Source: Chalara sp. BL73 (lineage: Eukaryota > Ascomycota > Leotiomycetes > Helotiales). Taken from it: 64,000 nucleotides of DNA. Each line of letters opens with the position of its first letter. Within the stretch, counting starts at the first letter, position 1. The position numbers and the translations under genes are program-made. The stretch covers positions 124,001 through 188,000 of the forward strand of contig CAKJVC010000003.1 in assembly GCA_918026815.1 (NCBI GenBank), in the 5' to 3' direction. This document shows, piece by piece, positions 44,119-55,576 of this stretch. The notes below the pieces were generated by a model, which was not told the origin of the DNA, did not search any database, and worked only from the letters and a program-made list of their open reading frames with translations.

Positions 44119-45499
44119 ATGTTCTCTGCCTCTGCCAGTGCTAGTGGCCTTGTCGCCCCTTCCAACGCACCACCTCTCCCTCCTTGGGTACTCGGAAAAT
44201 CATCTCTCCCATCAGATGACCAATCACACAGACCCACCAAACCCAGAATAAAAATCTCTATCAAGAACTCTACGACCGTGCCTTCTACTGATATCTCAGC
44301 TCCTAAGCTGGCTCCAGTTGACCTTGGCAAGCATCTTGATCAAGCAAAGGCGCTCCACAAGAATTCTCTCAATCTGCAAAATGATTACTCAATCCTTTAT
44401 GCTAGGTTTTACAAGGAGAAGTCCGGCCTCTTTAGGAGTCATGGCATTGAATATCGGGCCTTGTATGATCTAGATATCAAGATTGAGCGCCTGAAAGATC
44501 ATCTCACTGGCGCTCTGGCTGATACTACATTTGATCGGAGTGGTGACTATGCCCACCACCTGGCAAAGTAAGTGACAAGCCATATATCCTCCTAGCCATA
44601 CGTGAATGTGCAACTTTGATGTATCCAATATTGAATTTAAGCAGGCAAATCAGCCATCTCGGTGATACTTTCAATCACTTCATTAAAACTATGTCGAAGC
44701 TTCGCATTGAATTGGAGGGTAACATCATAACCCAATACACCACCCGGTCCAAGTACATCCTCATTGGTAACCAACCTAATTATCCTTACCAATTCACCCA
44801 AGATGAGACAACTGGGGAATGGATCCAGAATGGCACAATAGCTATTCAACCTCTATCGAACAAGTGGAAATCAACTATTTACCTTGAGGAAGGTGCTACG
44901 GAACTCCCTAAAAATGCTCCAGCTTTTGCTCGGGATGCTGTTACAAATGCAAAGAATAAGACTCCGCGCGGAAAGAAGTCAGGTAGGCTCACATTATTTA
45001 GTTTAGTGACATGATCAATGAGAGACACTAATGCTGATCAATTCATCTCATAGTCATCTTTGCAAGCTCACCCTTCGCAGAGCCTTCCACCAAAGGAAAG
45101 TGCACCACTTCTCACCGTGCTCCAAAGATTCCTAGCAGCACAACTCCCCATGCCCGGCCCTCTGTCGTAAGTCACGGTAATTCTGCTCCCGTCATACATG
45201 CCTCCACCACGATTTGCGATTCATCCGATCTCGCTGTTATCGAGGATCTCAGGGGAAAGATCGGCGACTTGCAGGCTGAGAACACACGTCTCCTCGCTCG
45301 GCTTATTATCGTGGCTATAAAGGCCAAAGACAGTGTGCTCGGTGAATCCGAGGTCGATCATCTCAAGCGCGAGAACACTCGTCTTGTTGCACAAGTATCA
45401 CAGCTCACTAAAGAGATGGCTATGCTGAAGCAGAAGGGCACACCTAATCCGGTCAAAGAATCTGCAGGCACTGTTCTAGGTAAGCGCAATCGTGCGTAG
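44119..45499 (+). CDS. Unknown protein with C-terminal coiled coil/leucine zipper, join(44119..44567,44645..44982,45054..45499)
   Basis: Three exons give 410 residues. Intron 1 (77 nt, GTAAGT...GCAG) joins HHLAK|QISHLGDTFNHFIK; intron 2 (71 nt, GTAGGC...CATAG) joins RGKKS|VIFASSPFAEP. The N-terminus is Pro/Ser-rich, residues about 75-250 look mostly helical and folded, a Ser/Thr/Pro linker follows, and the C-terminus has two heptad-like blocks (IGDLQAENTRLLARL; VDHLKRENTRLVAQVSQL), so it probably dimerises. The repeated ENTRL within both blocks is notable. It has no DNA-binding basic region before the zipper that I can see. No family is recognised, and the start could lie in an upstream exon. 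Confidence 0.6.
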
Positions 45500-46424
45500 A
45501 GGGCATTCATGGAGTGAGGTTTTTAATATGATTGAATGTGGTTCTTCTTTCTCTTATTTGTTTGCACAATGGTCTTTACATTATGGAAACATGATATGCT
45601 AGGTATTGAGCGGTGCGATCGTTTGTTTGGTGGAGCAGAGGTGCTACAATGCAAAGTTTATTCAGATCAGGGAGATACCTAGGTGCACAGTTTGTGGACA
45701 GTGTATGCATATGATGGCGAAACAGAGTAACTTAGGTGCTTCGTAGTCCTATAGGTCATCAGGCTTGTGACTTCATTGGAAGGCATAGGCATTGACAATG
45801 GCATTTGCGAAAGGGACTCATAATTCCTCCTTGACCTTGGTTTATTCCTCTGTATTGCTCCCATTGTTGCTTAGTAACCACTTGATGAGCATATCTGATC
45901 ATATCTGCATGCAAGGCAAAGGGGCACGAGTGGATAAGCGAGCGAAATGGATTCAGGGCAGTTTTAACTCTCAGGAAAAACTATCACACTCAGCAGTGAA
46001 GATTGTCTTCTATGGTTTCAAAGGTATCATTGATAATGTCCTTCTAGACTGTTATTGGATATATAAATCCTTTACATGATTCTATAACTCCCTCTCCCGG
46101 ACTATCTATCTAGGCTGCTCTGGTAGAGCAGCCAGGCTCTCTGCACTCATGCCTTCAGATGCGCAGAAATAGTTGTGCGTAGAATACATGCTGTGAGCAC
46201 CATAGTAGAACCCGACTTGCAGTGAGGTGAGAAATAGCCTTGTAGGCAAGGAGATTTGCACCGCCATCCCTCAGCCTTGTTGAATCTTCGTCACTTGACT
46301 TCTCCTTACGTGACAAAGTATTGACTATCCAAATACTTATTATGCCTCTAAGGTTTCTTTTCCCTCTTTGACTTTCTATCACCTCAAAAACTCAGATTAA
46401 TACCATCAAGAGCTCCTAAAGATT
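45500..46424. other. Intergenic, no supported gene
   Basis: About 925 bp between two plus-strand genes. A 95-codon plus frame (45792-46079) is not recognisable and is probably chance. Confidence 0.5.
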
Positions 46425-47330
46425 ATGGGTTCAAACCAGTCCCGGCCACCTCTTAGTCCTCAGCCACAGCACAACAGCCACATTTACACAACTCCTCCAC
46501 CAAATGGTGAAGTAATGAATATCAATGCTCCTTCTGTTCCATACACAGACAATCCCTCGAAGACCAAAAAAGCAGCCCAAGCTCAAGACCAAACCCTGCC
46601 TTCATATCCTGCCTTCTCAACCACCTTCGCATCAGTCTCACTACACAGACGCGATACGCTACGTTTTCTCCGGTTCCCACAACAAGATGTAGAGGGTCTT
46701 CGCCGAATTATACGATCAGCATGGGCCAAAGGGATACAAGAAGAACGGATATATGGCGGGTCTCACGAGATTAAGCTGTATGGGAATCCATGGGGAAGTG
46801 CGTACAGCGATTCGGTGACCTCACGCATTCTTATGCTGGAGATCTTCGCATATCTTTTCTCAATCGGATGGATTTTACACGCCAGCACGGACGTCAGCAA
46901 GAAGCAATGGGATAAAGATACACTGATTTTCCGAAAACAGCAGATGCCACCTCCTCCCAGCGAATGGATATCCGTGTCCTTCCATCGGATGGACAGGTTA
47001 CGTCTTACGGGTGCCAGTCCCCAACTCACCAACATGTTCCGCGAGGTCCTCCAGAGCATGCGACGCCTTCAATCCGAAGAGTGGAAAGACCGGGCGCTGA
47101 ACGCGTATGAGTTCAAGATTGTGGGGTATCCGTGGTCGGCGAACGGGGAGGAGACGATGGTGACGAGGATGTTAATCCTCAAGATGCTGGATACGCTGGA
47201 GAGGGACGGGTGGAGTTTGTATGCGAGCATTGATCAGAATGTCTCGGCGGAAGATACCAGTGAGGCGGATTGCTGGTATTGTGTGAGGGATAAGGCATGG
47301 ATGCCCGGTGGGTCGGTGTTCCATCGTTAG
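46425..47330 (+). CDS. Unknown protein with N-myristoylation motif and internal domain duplication
   Basis: A single exon of 301 residues. It starts MGSNQSR, a canonical N-myristoylation signal (Gly2, Ser6). After a Pro-rich disordered stretch (about 8-65) come two copies of a roughly 100-residue module, about 68-170 and 178-295. They share the order: SVSLHRRDTLRFL / SVSFHRMDRLRLTG, then an amphipathic helix, then EIKLYGNPW / EFKIVGYPW, then TSRILMLEIFAYLFSIGW / TRMLILKMLDTLERDGW, then a strand with HASTDVS / YASIDQN. This two-module protein belongs to a widespread but uncharacterised fungal family to my knowledge. Membrane attachment through the lipid is inferred. It is convergent with the CBM18 gene, 128 bp apart. 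Confidence 0.7.
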   Translation: MGSNQSRPPLSPQPQHNSHIYTTPPPNGEVMNINAPSVPYTDNPSKTKKAAQAQDQTLPSYPAFSTTFASVSLHRRDTLRFLRFPQQDVEGLRRIIRSAWAKGIQEERIYGGSHEIKLYGNPWGSAYSDSVTSRILMLEIFAYLFSIGWILHASTDVSKKQWDKDTLIFRKQQMPPPPSEWISVSFHRMDRLRLTGASPQLTNMFREVLQSMRRLQSEEWKDRALNAYEFKIVGYPWSANGEETMVTRMLILKMLDTLERDGWSLYASIDQNVSAEDTSEADCWYCVRDKAWMPGGSVFHR

Positions 47331-47458
47331 ATGCCTTGAGTGTATGACATGATACCCGTTTATTTTAATGCAATGTAGATGACAATGTCGGCAGTATTCT
47401 GTCACTAACCCCCGCCATTTTTTGTGCTTCAAAAAATATAATTATGTTAGCTAAGGAC

Positions 47459-48790
47459 TCAGATGTAGCTAGCCGGTGACTTGTTCTGCCGTGCATTTTC
47501 CCTCTCCTGTTCCTCTTTCCGGCTCCACGCCGTTTCGGCTGACATTTCCACCGGCCCATTATTATCGCCTAATTCAGCATACTGTTTCTTTTCGTAAACC
47601 CCAATCTCATGCAGTTGAGTCCCTTTTCCGAAGTCCTGGTCTTGTGACACCAACGTAGGGGCAGGCGCGACTGGCATCGGCCCTCCCGGCGGATCCTGGG
47701 CGATGAAATGATGCTGAGATCCATCTTCATGAAGATCGCCCAGCTCGAAGGCGCCAGACTTATCAGCATTCCTTCGCCGGCGGATGAAGAACCATGTAGC
47801 AAGCCCAATAAGCGCAATGCCGATAATTACGGCAGCGATTGCGATTCCTGCTTTTGCGCCAGTCGAGAGAGAGCCCGAAGATGTGGCTGCCAACTGGCTG
47901 GATGATTGTGCACTACTCCCACAGAGACCGTATAATAGCTGACATCCTGAAAAGCAATAGCTGGAGTTCCCGCCACAGAATCCAGCGCCGGAGCAGCAAT
48001 CGCCGAATTCGCTGCCGAAACAGGTTGCGATCGTGGCGGAGTTGGAGCCACAGTTTCCGTCAACGCTCGCAGGACCCACGGCAGTTGCTATTGGAGCTGA
48101 GCTGGATGTTGACGATGTTGTTGATACAACAGGGTTCACGGGTCCCACGGAGGTTGTTCTTGAAGGAGTGGAGCTGGATGCTGATGATGAAGTGGTGTCT
48201 GTAGTTTCATAGCAGGTTCCAAATAGTGTCTGACAACCACTACCACAATAATCGTCGTCATCGCCGCAGAATCCGCGGGGCGAACAGCAATCTCCAAAGC
48301 TAGAGCCTTGACAGGTTATATTAGACGTTGATGTTGCGCCACAAGAGCCGCTGGCAGAAACCTTCTCAAATTAATATTGCGTTTCTTCTTTGTAGTATTG
48401 GGTCCTTACAACTTGGGAGCCTGGCACGCTCGAGAGACATGTTCCTTCTACGTATTAGCGGTCGCACTATTCAACAGGTCTGGAGTCTTCTCACCGAACT
48501 CGGGCTGACATCCTTCACCACAGTAGGCAATTTCAGCACCACAAAAACCTTTCGAAGAGCAACAATTTCCATACGTTGAAGTTAGACAGGTTGCATTTCT
48601 CTGTGAATTACTCCCACAATTCCCATCTACACTAGTTGGTGAGGCGCGAAAGACAAGAGAAACACTTGATAGGGGGTCAGTAAGTTAGATAGTGACGCAG
48701 AGGGTGGTAGAGTTACGGGATCGATGACCTCTGGATATTTGCCAGTGCAGGAACGCAAAACAGCAACAATTGGAGTAGGACCAGCCTCAT
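47459..48790 (-). CDS. Membrane-anchored protein with three chitin-binding (CBM18) domains, complement(join(47459..48361,48410..48447,48495..48664,48717..48790))
   Basis: Four exons give 394 residues: signal peptide (MRLVLLQLLLFCVPALA), three hevein-like CBM18 modules, a Ser/Thr-rich stalk, one transmembrane helix (AGIAIAAVIIGIALIGLATW), an RRRR stop-transfer and a cytoplasmic tail of about 95 residues. Each module shows the diagnostic cysteine spacing: CGSNS...CCSSKGFCG...YCGEGCQ; CGATS...CCSPRGFCG...YCGSGCQ; CGSNS...CCSGAGFCG...YCFSGCQ. Introns are 52, 47 and 48 nt. A 38-nt microexon separates modules 1 and 2. CBM18 binds chitin; together with the membrane anchor this suggests a cell-wall tether or sensor rather than a secreted effector. 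No catalytic domain is present. Confidence 0.85.
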
Positions 48791-50611
48791 CTTGGACGAT
48801 TTTAGCTGCTTTGCAGCAAAGGCTGTATCAAGGGAGCATGGAAAAAGAAGCGCGGAACAAGATTCAAGAGAGGAAGAGGCCGATGCTTTCTGGAGAGACA
48901 AGACTGGGTATATTAAAAGAAACTAGAAATAAGCACGAAGGCGAGGCGCCACGGCTACAGCCATGGATCGCCGTGACGGCCGATGGGGCGTGCGTAAAGT
49001 GGAGAGCGAGAAAATGGCATTGATCTTACCGAGCGAGCAATTGTTCTTGTCTGTATCAGATACCATGGCATTACAAAGTATATTCGTATCAACGAGGAGC
49101 CGTGAGCGGCAGCAACATCCACAGGTAAGTTGTATTAACTACGACACGACCAAATCCAGAGCTCTTAGCACTTGAATCACAGAGAAATTGCAATGATCAT
49201 GAGCGTTCATTTGGGGGCCAGCCAACACGATGCTGAAAAAATGGTGGTGGTCAGGTCTTGGTAATGTATTGTCAAGTACTCACCTACTGAGCAATAACCT
49301 GAGACAATTTCAGGGGGCTTTAATGGGCTACGCGAACCGCGCTGCACCATACAGTATTGTATGACTGTAAGGCTTAAAGCTTATCTGAGATGACTGTGCG
49401 GCACAGCACCATATATGGACCACATTCAACGGTATACCGTGGCTCAGCCTCAGTGATCGTATTACACAGCCAATCCCATGAATCTGATATGCATTTCCCT
49501 ACCAACATCATCTATTTGAAGGTTGGCCCTCTCCTTACATCTTTTCTGAATTATAAGTTTCATGCAGCCAATTCTTATTGCAATTGAGCCATCGAGGTAA
49601 TGTTTGATGAAAAGTGACAAGGGCCTCAGAATATGTGCATTCATGAAGCAGTCAGATTCACACATAGCGGAAACAGTCCATCATTTAACGCTCTGACTTA
49701 ATGCCAAGGAATTCAAAGGAAAGGCGGCTCCGTAGCTACTCGAAACACCTCCAACTGTGGCAGGACATGTTCTGCTCCAGCAGAAAGAGGGGACAGAAAA
49801 ATACTCTTGAGGCCAATGCATGGAAGCAACGAGGACTAGATCACAACCAGGGGAAATAGATGAGCGCTTCCTGAAAAGGTTCGATAGGTTCGACAATTAA
49901 AGGTAAAACAAAGACACGAGAAAAGTCAAAGCCTAAGAGCTTTGATAAATCCAATATGCCAGCACGAACTTTTTATAGGCCAAGCATGATATTAGAGTAA
50001 TTCCTCTCACTCCAATATGCCTCCATAGAACTATTGTTCAAATAGGGCGAGGAAGTGGCAAACGCTTGCTTTCGGTTCAGTTGATTCTTGTTGTACACCG
50101 CAAAACCCTTTGCAGTCCACTAGTAGGTGTTAGAATTTATAGTGGTTTGCACTTAGCCGGCAAATCCTTACTAAAATTATTGACTTTAAGAAATTATAAC
50201 GCAACAGCCATTAGTAGAACGGGCTTAAAAGCTGAAATAACAGGATAGAATTGTTATTGTTACTGTGTAGTAACCATTGTATGTTTTTTGTGTGTACCAC
50301 AAATTATATTGCAACTTGCATAAAATCCACAACAAATCCACATTAAAATAAAAATTGCATTCTGAGTCAACACTGACTTCAGTTTCATAAGAATTCATAA
50401 TCGCTGCAAGATTTTATGTTGTTGGTATTAAATTGATTTCTTACCACCCAACTGGTGATCTGATTTGCTGTGATTATATAAGCAAGGCGTCCGACTTCAG
50501 GTGAAAATAGCGGAGCCTCATCAGTCTCCATCCGTAGAGGCTCTTACTACCACCAACAACTAACGATCAACTTTCCTTAGCCGACATACACGACAAGAAC
50601 TTATTGGGAGA
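48791..50611. other. Intergenic between divergent CBM18 and SF3b p14 genes
   Basis: About 1.8 kb holding both promoters. A TATATAAG-like box lies at about 50476-50483, roughly 130 bp upstream of the SF3b p14 start. No other gene is recognisable; the stretch 50170-50450 is AT-rich. Confidence 0.5.
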
Positions 50612-51219
50612 ATGAATCGAGGCGGCAAACTTGCTCCCGAGGTCAACCGGTATGTAATAACGCACATGGCATTGGAGACAATACTAACATCCGCACAGAG
50701 CCTTATTCATCAAGAATCTAAGGTATGCCCATTCCCCATGCCCGTATCTCTCTGCACCATTCATCACCTGAAGGACAAATACCCCTTTCAGGATACGACG
50801 ACTAAGTTGCAATAGTTACAACGTCACTCCAGAAGAGCTGTTCGACCTCTTTGGCAAGTTCGGCCCTATACGGTATGCCGTCTAATAGATACCGCACCAT
50901 GACGCGCAGTAGCTTCAATACTGACTTGATGCAGGCAAATCCGTCAAGGCATCGCCAATAATACAAAAGGAACCGCATTTGTTGTCTATGAAGACGTAAT
51001 GGATGCTAAGCTGGCTTGCGATAAGCTCAACGGCTTCAACTTCCAGAATCGCTATCTTGTTGGTAAGAATTCCCCTTATCGCATCTACTCTCAGCGACAA
51101 TGACTAATATTGCTTTAGTCCTGTATCACCAGCCAGACAAGATGGTCAAGTCGAAAGAGGACATAGAGGCTCGTAAGGACAATTTAGAACAGCTCAAGAA
51201 GCAGCACGGTATCGAATAA
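50612..51219 (+). CDS. Splicing factor SF3b 14-kDa subunit (SF3B6/p14), join(50612..50649,50699..50722,50816..50872,50935..51062,51119..51219)
   Basis: An RRM protein of the U2 snRNP SF3b complex that contacts the branch-site region. Five small exons (including one of 24 nt) give 115 residues, the usual size. The spliced product has the [23 protein letters not shown] (RNP2 LFIKNL), FGPIRQIRQG, then GTAFVVYED (RNP1), [19 protein letters not shown], and the characteristic C-terminus [17 protein letters not shown] ending QLKKQHGIE. Intron lengths are 49, 93, 62 and 56 nt with standard ends. Because of the exon sizes it is invisible as a single open frame. A TATA-like box lies upstream. Confidence 0.92.
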
Positions 51220-52009
51220 CAAGTAGACGGGCTGACGGAGGGTCCTCGCACGCTCCAATTCAAAAAGGCTTCTGTTGGCCCGTCTATGCAGTCCCGGCGG
51301 AAAGTAAATACCGTGGTAGAACATTCAGGTCGGCGTCATTCTGTTGAGGGACCTGATTCGACAGGGAACTTTATCGTTGCTTTTTTCAAGGGCGTATTTA
51401 CTAGGCGTTGATGGGGGGGCTGGCTTTATACGTCTAGCCGTGCATAATGGTTACACACCATATAGCTAGCTGTTGTGATGGGTTACGGTTGCGATGCTTC
51501 TCTACATAATCAATTTTTACGATGGAATTCCTATAACAAATTGACACAAACGTTTTGCTGCACGTTCGGGCAGATATCCTTCTCCTCTTCCTGTATAGGT
51601 TGCAAGGCTAAACTCGAAGATGATGGAATCTGCATTTTCGTTATAGCTTGCTGCTCTCTGATATTTCCCCCACTCCGATAATTGACACCTCAATAAACTG
51701 CTGAGATTTGATGAATGATTCAAGGAACAACGTCTTCCCGCTGCACGAGCGCCATTTCTGCAAGCTGCCCACGTGCCTACCTATATTTGCATCCTATTTG
51801 TTACAAAGCAGCACTTTAGGCGGGCGAGTCAGCGACCCCGCAGTGCAGGTGATGTTCGTCTCGTGGTATATCTTCTGCCTCTACCTCTTATCTCCTCTGA
51901 ATTACCAACAAACGACTTTGAAAACGCCAAAAGCAGATTTTTTCGTCATCACCAAAACCTCCCAGCAAGCAATCAAGCAAACCAGATCTCACATACCACC
52001 ACTGCCAAA
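51220..52009. other. Intergenic: promoter and leader of the metallothionein-like gene
   Basis: About 790 bp. The last part (51880-52009) is C/A-rich and T-poor, like a fungal 5' untranslated leader, directly before the tiny coding exon. Confidence 0.5.
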
Positions 52010-52192
52010 ATGCACGGTGCCAACTGCCCCAAGTGTGGAGCTGCTAGCGACAGCAAGACCTGTGGGAGCTGCGGTGCTGTAAGTGTCCACCATTCATCTT
52101 TCTTTCTATACACGACAATTACATGCTTTATACTCTTCTCCGGGGTCACACACATACAATGTTAACGTTCACCACAGACCTGCCCCAACTAA
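52010..52192 (+). CDS. Metallothionein-like Cys-rich micropeptide, join(52010..52078,52178..52192)
   Basis: A 27-residue peptide split by a 99-nt intron (GTAAGT...CCACAG). Exon 1 encodes 23 residues and exon 2 adds TCPN and a stop. Five of 27 residues are Cys, arranged as CPKC...CGSC...C, with no aromatic residues and many Gly/Ala/Ser, the usual make-up of fungal metallothioneins, which bind Cu(I) or Zn(II) in the cytosol. A leader-like C/A-rich sequence and good AAAATG start context precede it. The zinc-ribbon-like CPKCG...CGSCG reading (a very short rubredoxin-type knuckle) is an alternative. It is too small for a confident family match. Confidence 0.55.
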
Positions 52193-53331
52193 GCGCCTCT
52201 CTTTCCCCCACTATCCTCGAGCACGGCGGCGGGGAAGTGTTATGATGGAGTTTGGACAGTGTTGGGTTTTTGGGAATGGAGGGATAGGAGGGTAGCATGG
52301 TACGGGACATATGGGTAGTTTCTTCACTGCGTCGGAGGGTTTTGTGTTGGGTTGTTTGGTGGTGCGATGGGGATACCAGATAGATGGCAATGGTGGGGTT
52401 TCCTTTGGTGCCTCGAGATTTCTTCTTGCTCAACTATAATGAACCATGAACGATCAACTTTGAGAAAATGGCATGCTTGTAATGTGATTGCGTATGTTAT
52501 CCAAGTTGAAGCAAAACCCCAGAACCTTTAATGAAACATAAACACTTGCTACACTGTGCCAAAACATGCACATCAATAGGGGTATATCGGAGTGGTAGGG
52601 TAATGAGAGCAGGAGTGCAGTTGTGTAGCAGTCGCTAACATAACGAGACCTTGAGCCTGGTGGGGTGGTAGTTTTAAGTGGTGTTGTGTACCGCCCAAAA
52701 GAGCACCTGACCAGGCACCCCAGAACCATCAGCACCGCCACAACGCTAAAAGCTTATTTGTACCCGGCACTGTAAGTAAAACAGAGGGGACGCTACAGGG
52801 CCACTGGCGACAGGCTACAGGGTGGCGGCTGGCTAACACACCCTAGGCACATGTTAGTGTCAGGCCTCAGCCAAGGCTGCTCTTCCTCCCCCCTACATTC
52901 ACGTCACAACACCTTAACCGTGTCATGAACAACCTGCTCCTCCTCCTCCTCCACCATTCACCACCGCAGCCTGACCGCATCAATTTTCCTCCATAGACAA
53001 CAAATATCCTTCTACCCAACTACCACCTTTTTGCAGCAAGCTCGACACTTTCAAAACTGCTCAACAGCCACGCCTATCACGAACAGTACTTTGGCAGGAT
53101 CAAGTGCGTCACAGAGAAGACAGCCTAAAAGAGCTGGTATCAACCTCCCAAATTTAGGACACCAAATTCTGTAACGCGAATTTGGAAGTCAAATTCCACT
53201 ACAATATCACCGAATACATAAGATCAGCAGTACTAGAACCCTTCGTCTCTTGGGTTCGCATAATATATCTAGAGAGGACCCTGGGATATCTGCATATATT
53301 TTTCTCAATCCAGGCTGCTGCAGAATTGCTA
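52193..53331. other. Intergenic, no supported gene
   Basis: About 1.14 kb. Frames are short. A pyrimidine-rich stretch near 52938-52960 and a leader-like sequence precede the next gene. In-frame sequence extends upstream of 53332 to 53182 but has no ATG. Confidence 0.5.
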
Positions 53332-54559
53332 ATGCTTCCGCCTCCGGGTTTCGAGCCCACCTCGGTTGTCCAGAGTGTATCTCCAACTCTCCTCGCCATA
53401 GCAACGTCTTCATCCTCCTATCTTAGACTTGGTGTAGATGTTCCAACCGCGACGCTGTCCTCCGCCTTAGCCATCAGCACCATAGCATCCTCCCATCCAG
53501 ATGATACACCCCCAGATAATGGCGAGTGTCGCCTTTTAGGTCCCTTTGCGATTTTTGTGCAAGGTGCTTTGGGTCTACTTGCACTTTTGGCACTCGTATA
53601 CAAGAGATGGAGGGAAAGGCCACAACGACCGCTCAAAATCTGGTTCTTCGATGCCTCGAAACAAGTGGTGGGGAGCGTGCTGGTCCATGTCGCCAATCTA
53701 TTAATGAGTATGCTGAGCAGTGGTCAGTTCAGCATCAGTGTTGAACCAAGTACTGTGGCGGAGACAAGTTTGGGAGGAGTGATTAGAAGGATGGTCGATG
53801 ATGACGGACATTATAGCCCAAATCCATGTAGCTTCTACCTACTGAATTTGGCCATTGATGTAAGTTGTTTCCATATTGCTTGAATCGTGCTCAAGCACTG
53901 ACGCGAGTATTCAGACGACGGTCGGCATCCCAATTCTTATAGTCCTCCTGCGGATAATTACCGCCCTTTTTCTCTATACACCCGTCGGTTCACCTCCTCA
54001 GTCTATAGCATCAGGAAACTATGGAAATCCTCCTCGTGCCTGGTGGTGGGTCAAGCAGTCCGTCATCTATTTTATGGGCCTGATGGGCATGAAATTTTGT
54101 GTCTTAATTATCTTTCTTGTCCTCCCTTGGATCTCAAGAGTAGGTGATTGGGCGTTGAGGTGGACGGAAGGCAACGAAGCATTGCAGGTGGCGTTCGTGA
54201 TGTTCATCTTCCCAGTGATCATGAATGCAACTCAGTACTATATCATCGACTCATTTATCAAGAACCAAAAGCCCGAAGGGCATGAAAGAATAAGAGACGA
54301 GGACGATGAGGCGTATGATGATTCATATGAAGACCCACATAGTGGTAGCAGCGATGAGATCAACTCAGATGATGAAGACGATGAGGTGGTGGCCAAAGGA
54401 AGTCTGGCAAGTCAAGTCACGACAGATACTGTCAAAAAGTCCAAGAAAGGTGTTGGGAGTCATCATCTGGATCTAAAATCTCGGAACAAGGACTATGATC
54501 CAATGTTTGATGGGGAGAACAGTCCTACTGTTGGCAGCTCGAGCACGGCCGGGCGATGA
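53332..54559 (+). CDS. STIMATE/TMEM110-family membrane protein (fungal vacuolar membrane protein type), join(53332..53859,53915..54559)
   Basis: Two exons give 390 residues. The family signature begins CRLLGPFAIFVQGALGLLAL (about residue 64), followed by LVYKRWRERPQRPLKIWFFD and ASKQVVGSVLVHVANLL, the hallmark of STIMATE/TMEM110 (store-operated calcium entry regulator in animals) and of yeast Ypl162c at the vacuole. Four or five hydrophobic helices follow (GIPILIVLLRIITALFLY; MGLMGMKFCVLIIFLVLPW; VAFVMFIFPVIMNATQY). The C-terminal about 95 residues are cytosolic and very acidic (DDEAYDDSYEDPH; DDEDDE) with Lys patches. The 55-nt intron (GTAAGT...TTCAG) joins LNLAID|TTVGIP. The start is the first in-frame ATG; sequence before it is open but lacks ATG. 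The function in fungi is unclear. Confidence 0.85.
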
Positions 54560-55576
54560 GGATTGTGAACACCGTTTACTGTAAGGTGTGGCCGGGTTGT
54601 GTATTTCTTCAGGTCAAACATTGTGACATGTTTTGAGACATTGCATATGGGTTGTAGGATCTTACATTAGCGTTTTGTTGCTTTCTGCAATCATTACCGC
54701 AAGGCGCTGGGGCGTGCTATGTTATATAAAGGCATAGAGATAACGTTGGGAACAAGAGTAAATAGCAGTTTGTTATGTTTATCGGGTTGAGCTTTGGTTT
54801 CTGAGGAGGAAGTATGCTTGTTCATGGGGATAGTATCATCTACCTTCAATTTGTAATCACACCGAGCCATGACATACTTTGATCAAGATAAGTATGTATC
54901 TGGCGATTTAGGGTCTCCGTCCATATGCGTGTAGTCAGTGAGTTTAGGTGTAGATATCATGCCCGGGTTCTCTTTTACGTTACTACCACATTCTATGAGT
55001 GCTTCTTTGGATTTCTATACTGATCTTCTGTTCACTACTAGTAGTTCCATTCTATGTCGTCGTAATAGTTATTCTCAGGATAGCGTCTACATACTCTATT
55101 TTTCGCATCTTTTCTTGCGGTACGTCTTGTTAGATTTTCAAGCTATTGGTATTCACACCTTGTGGATTCTGCTCTCTATTGTCGTCCAATATCCTAGCAT
55201 ATTTCGGTAGTTCCGATAATTTTAGTCATTCGTTCCTAGGTGCTTCCCAAAGATACTGGTTTCCGTCCTTTGCCTACAGCCACTTGCAATTGTCTGTTTG
55301 TGCTGCATCCACGATGTATCCTTGGTCATAGGCAGTGAGGTACACCTTTATAGTACGCAGGCGGCTATGGATTTTCCTCTAAAATTTCAATGAGCAAGTC
55401 GAGCACGAACATCTTGAATATTCAGAAGAGTCTTGCTTTCTACAAATCCTTTAGAGCTTCTATACGTCACAATGAATCCTATTGTTCTCAAGCCTAGTTT
55501 CCCGGCGCAGGCTGATTTGTCAATCCCTCCGAACGCAACCAAGGAAAGTGCCTAGATATCCTCAGTTGCTACAGGG
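54560..55576. other. Intergenic between convergent genes
   Basis: About 1 kb shared by the 3' ends of the STIMATE-like and SDR genes. Short frames only; nothing recognisable. Confidence 0.55.
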
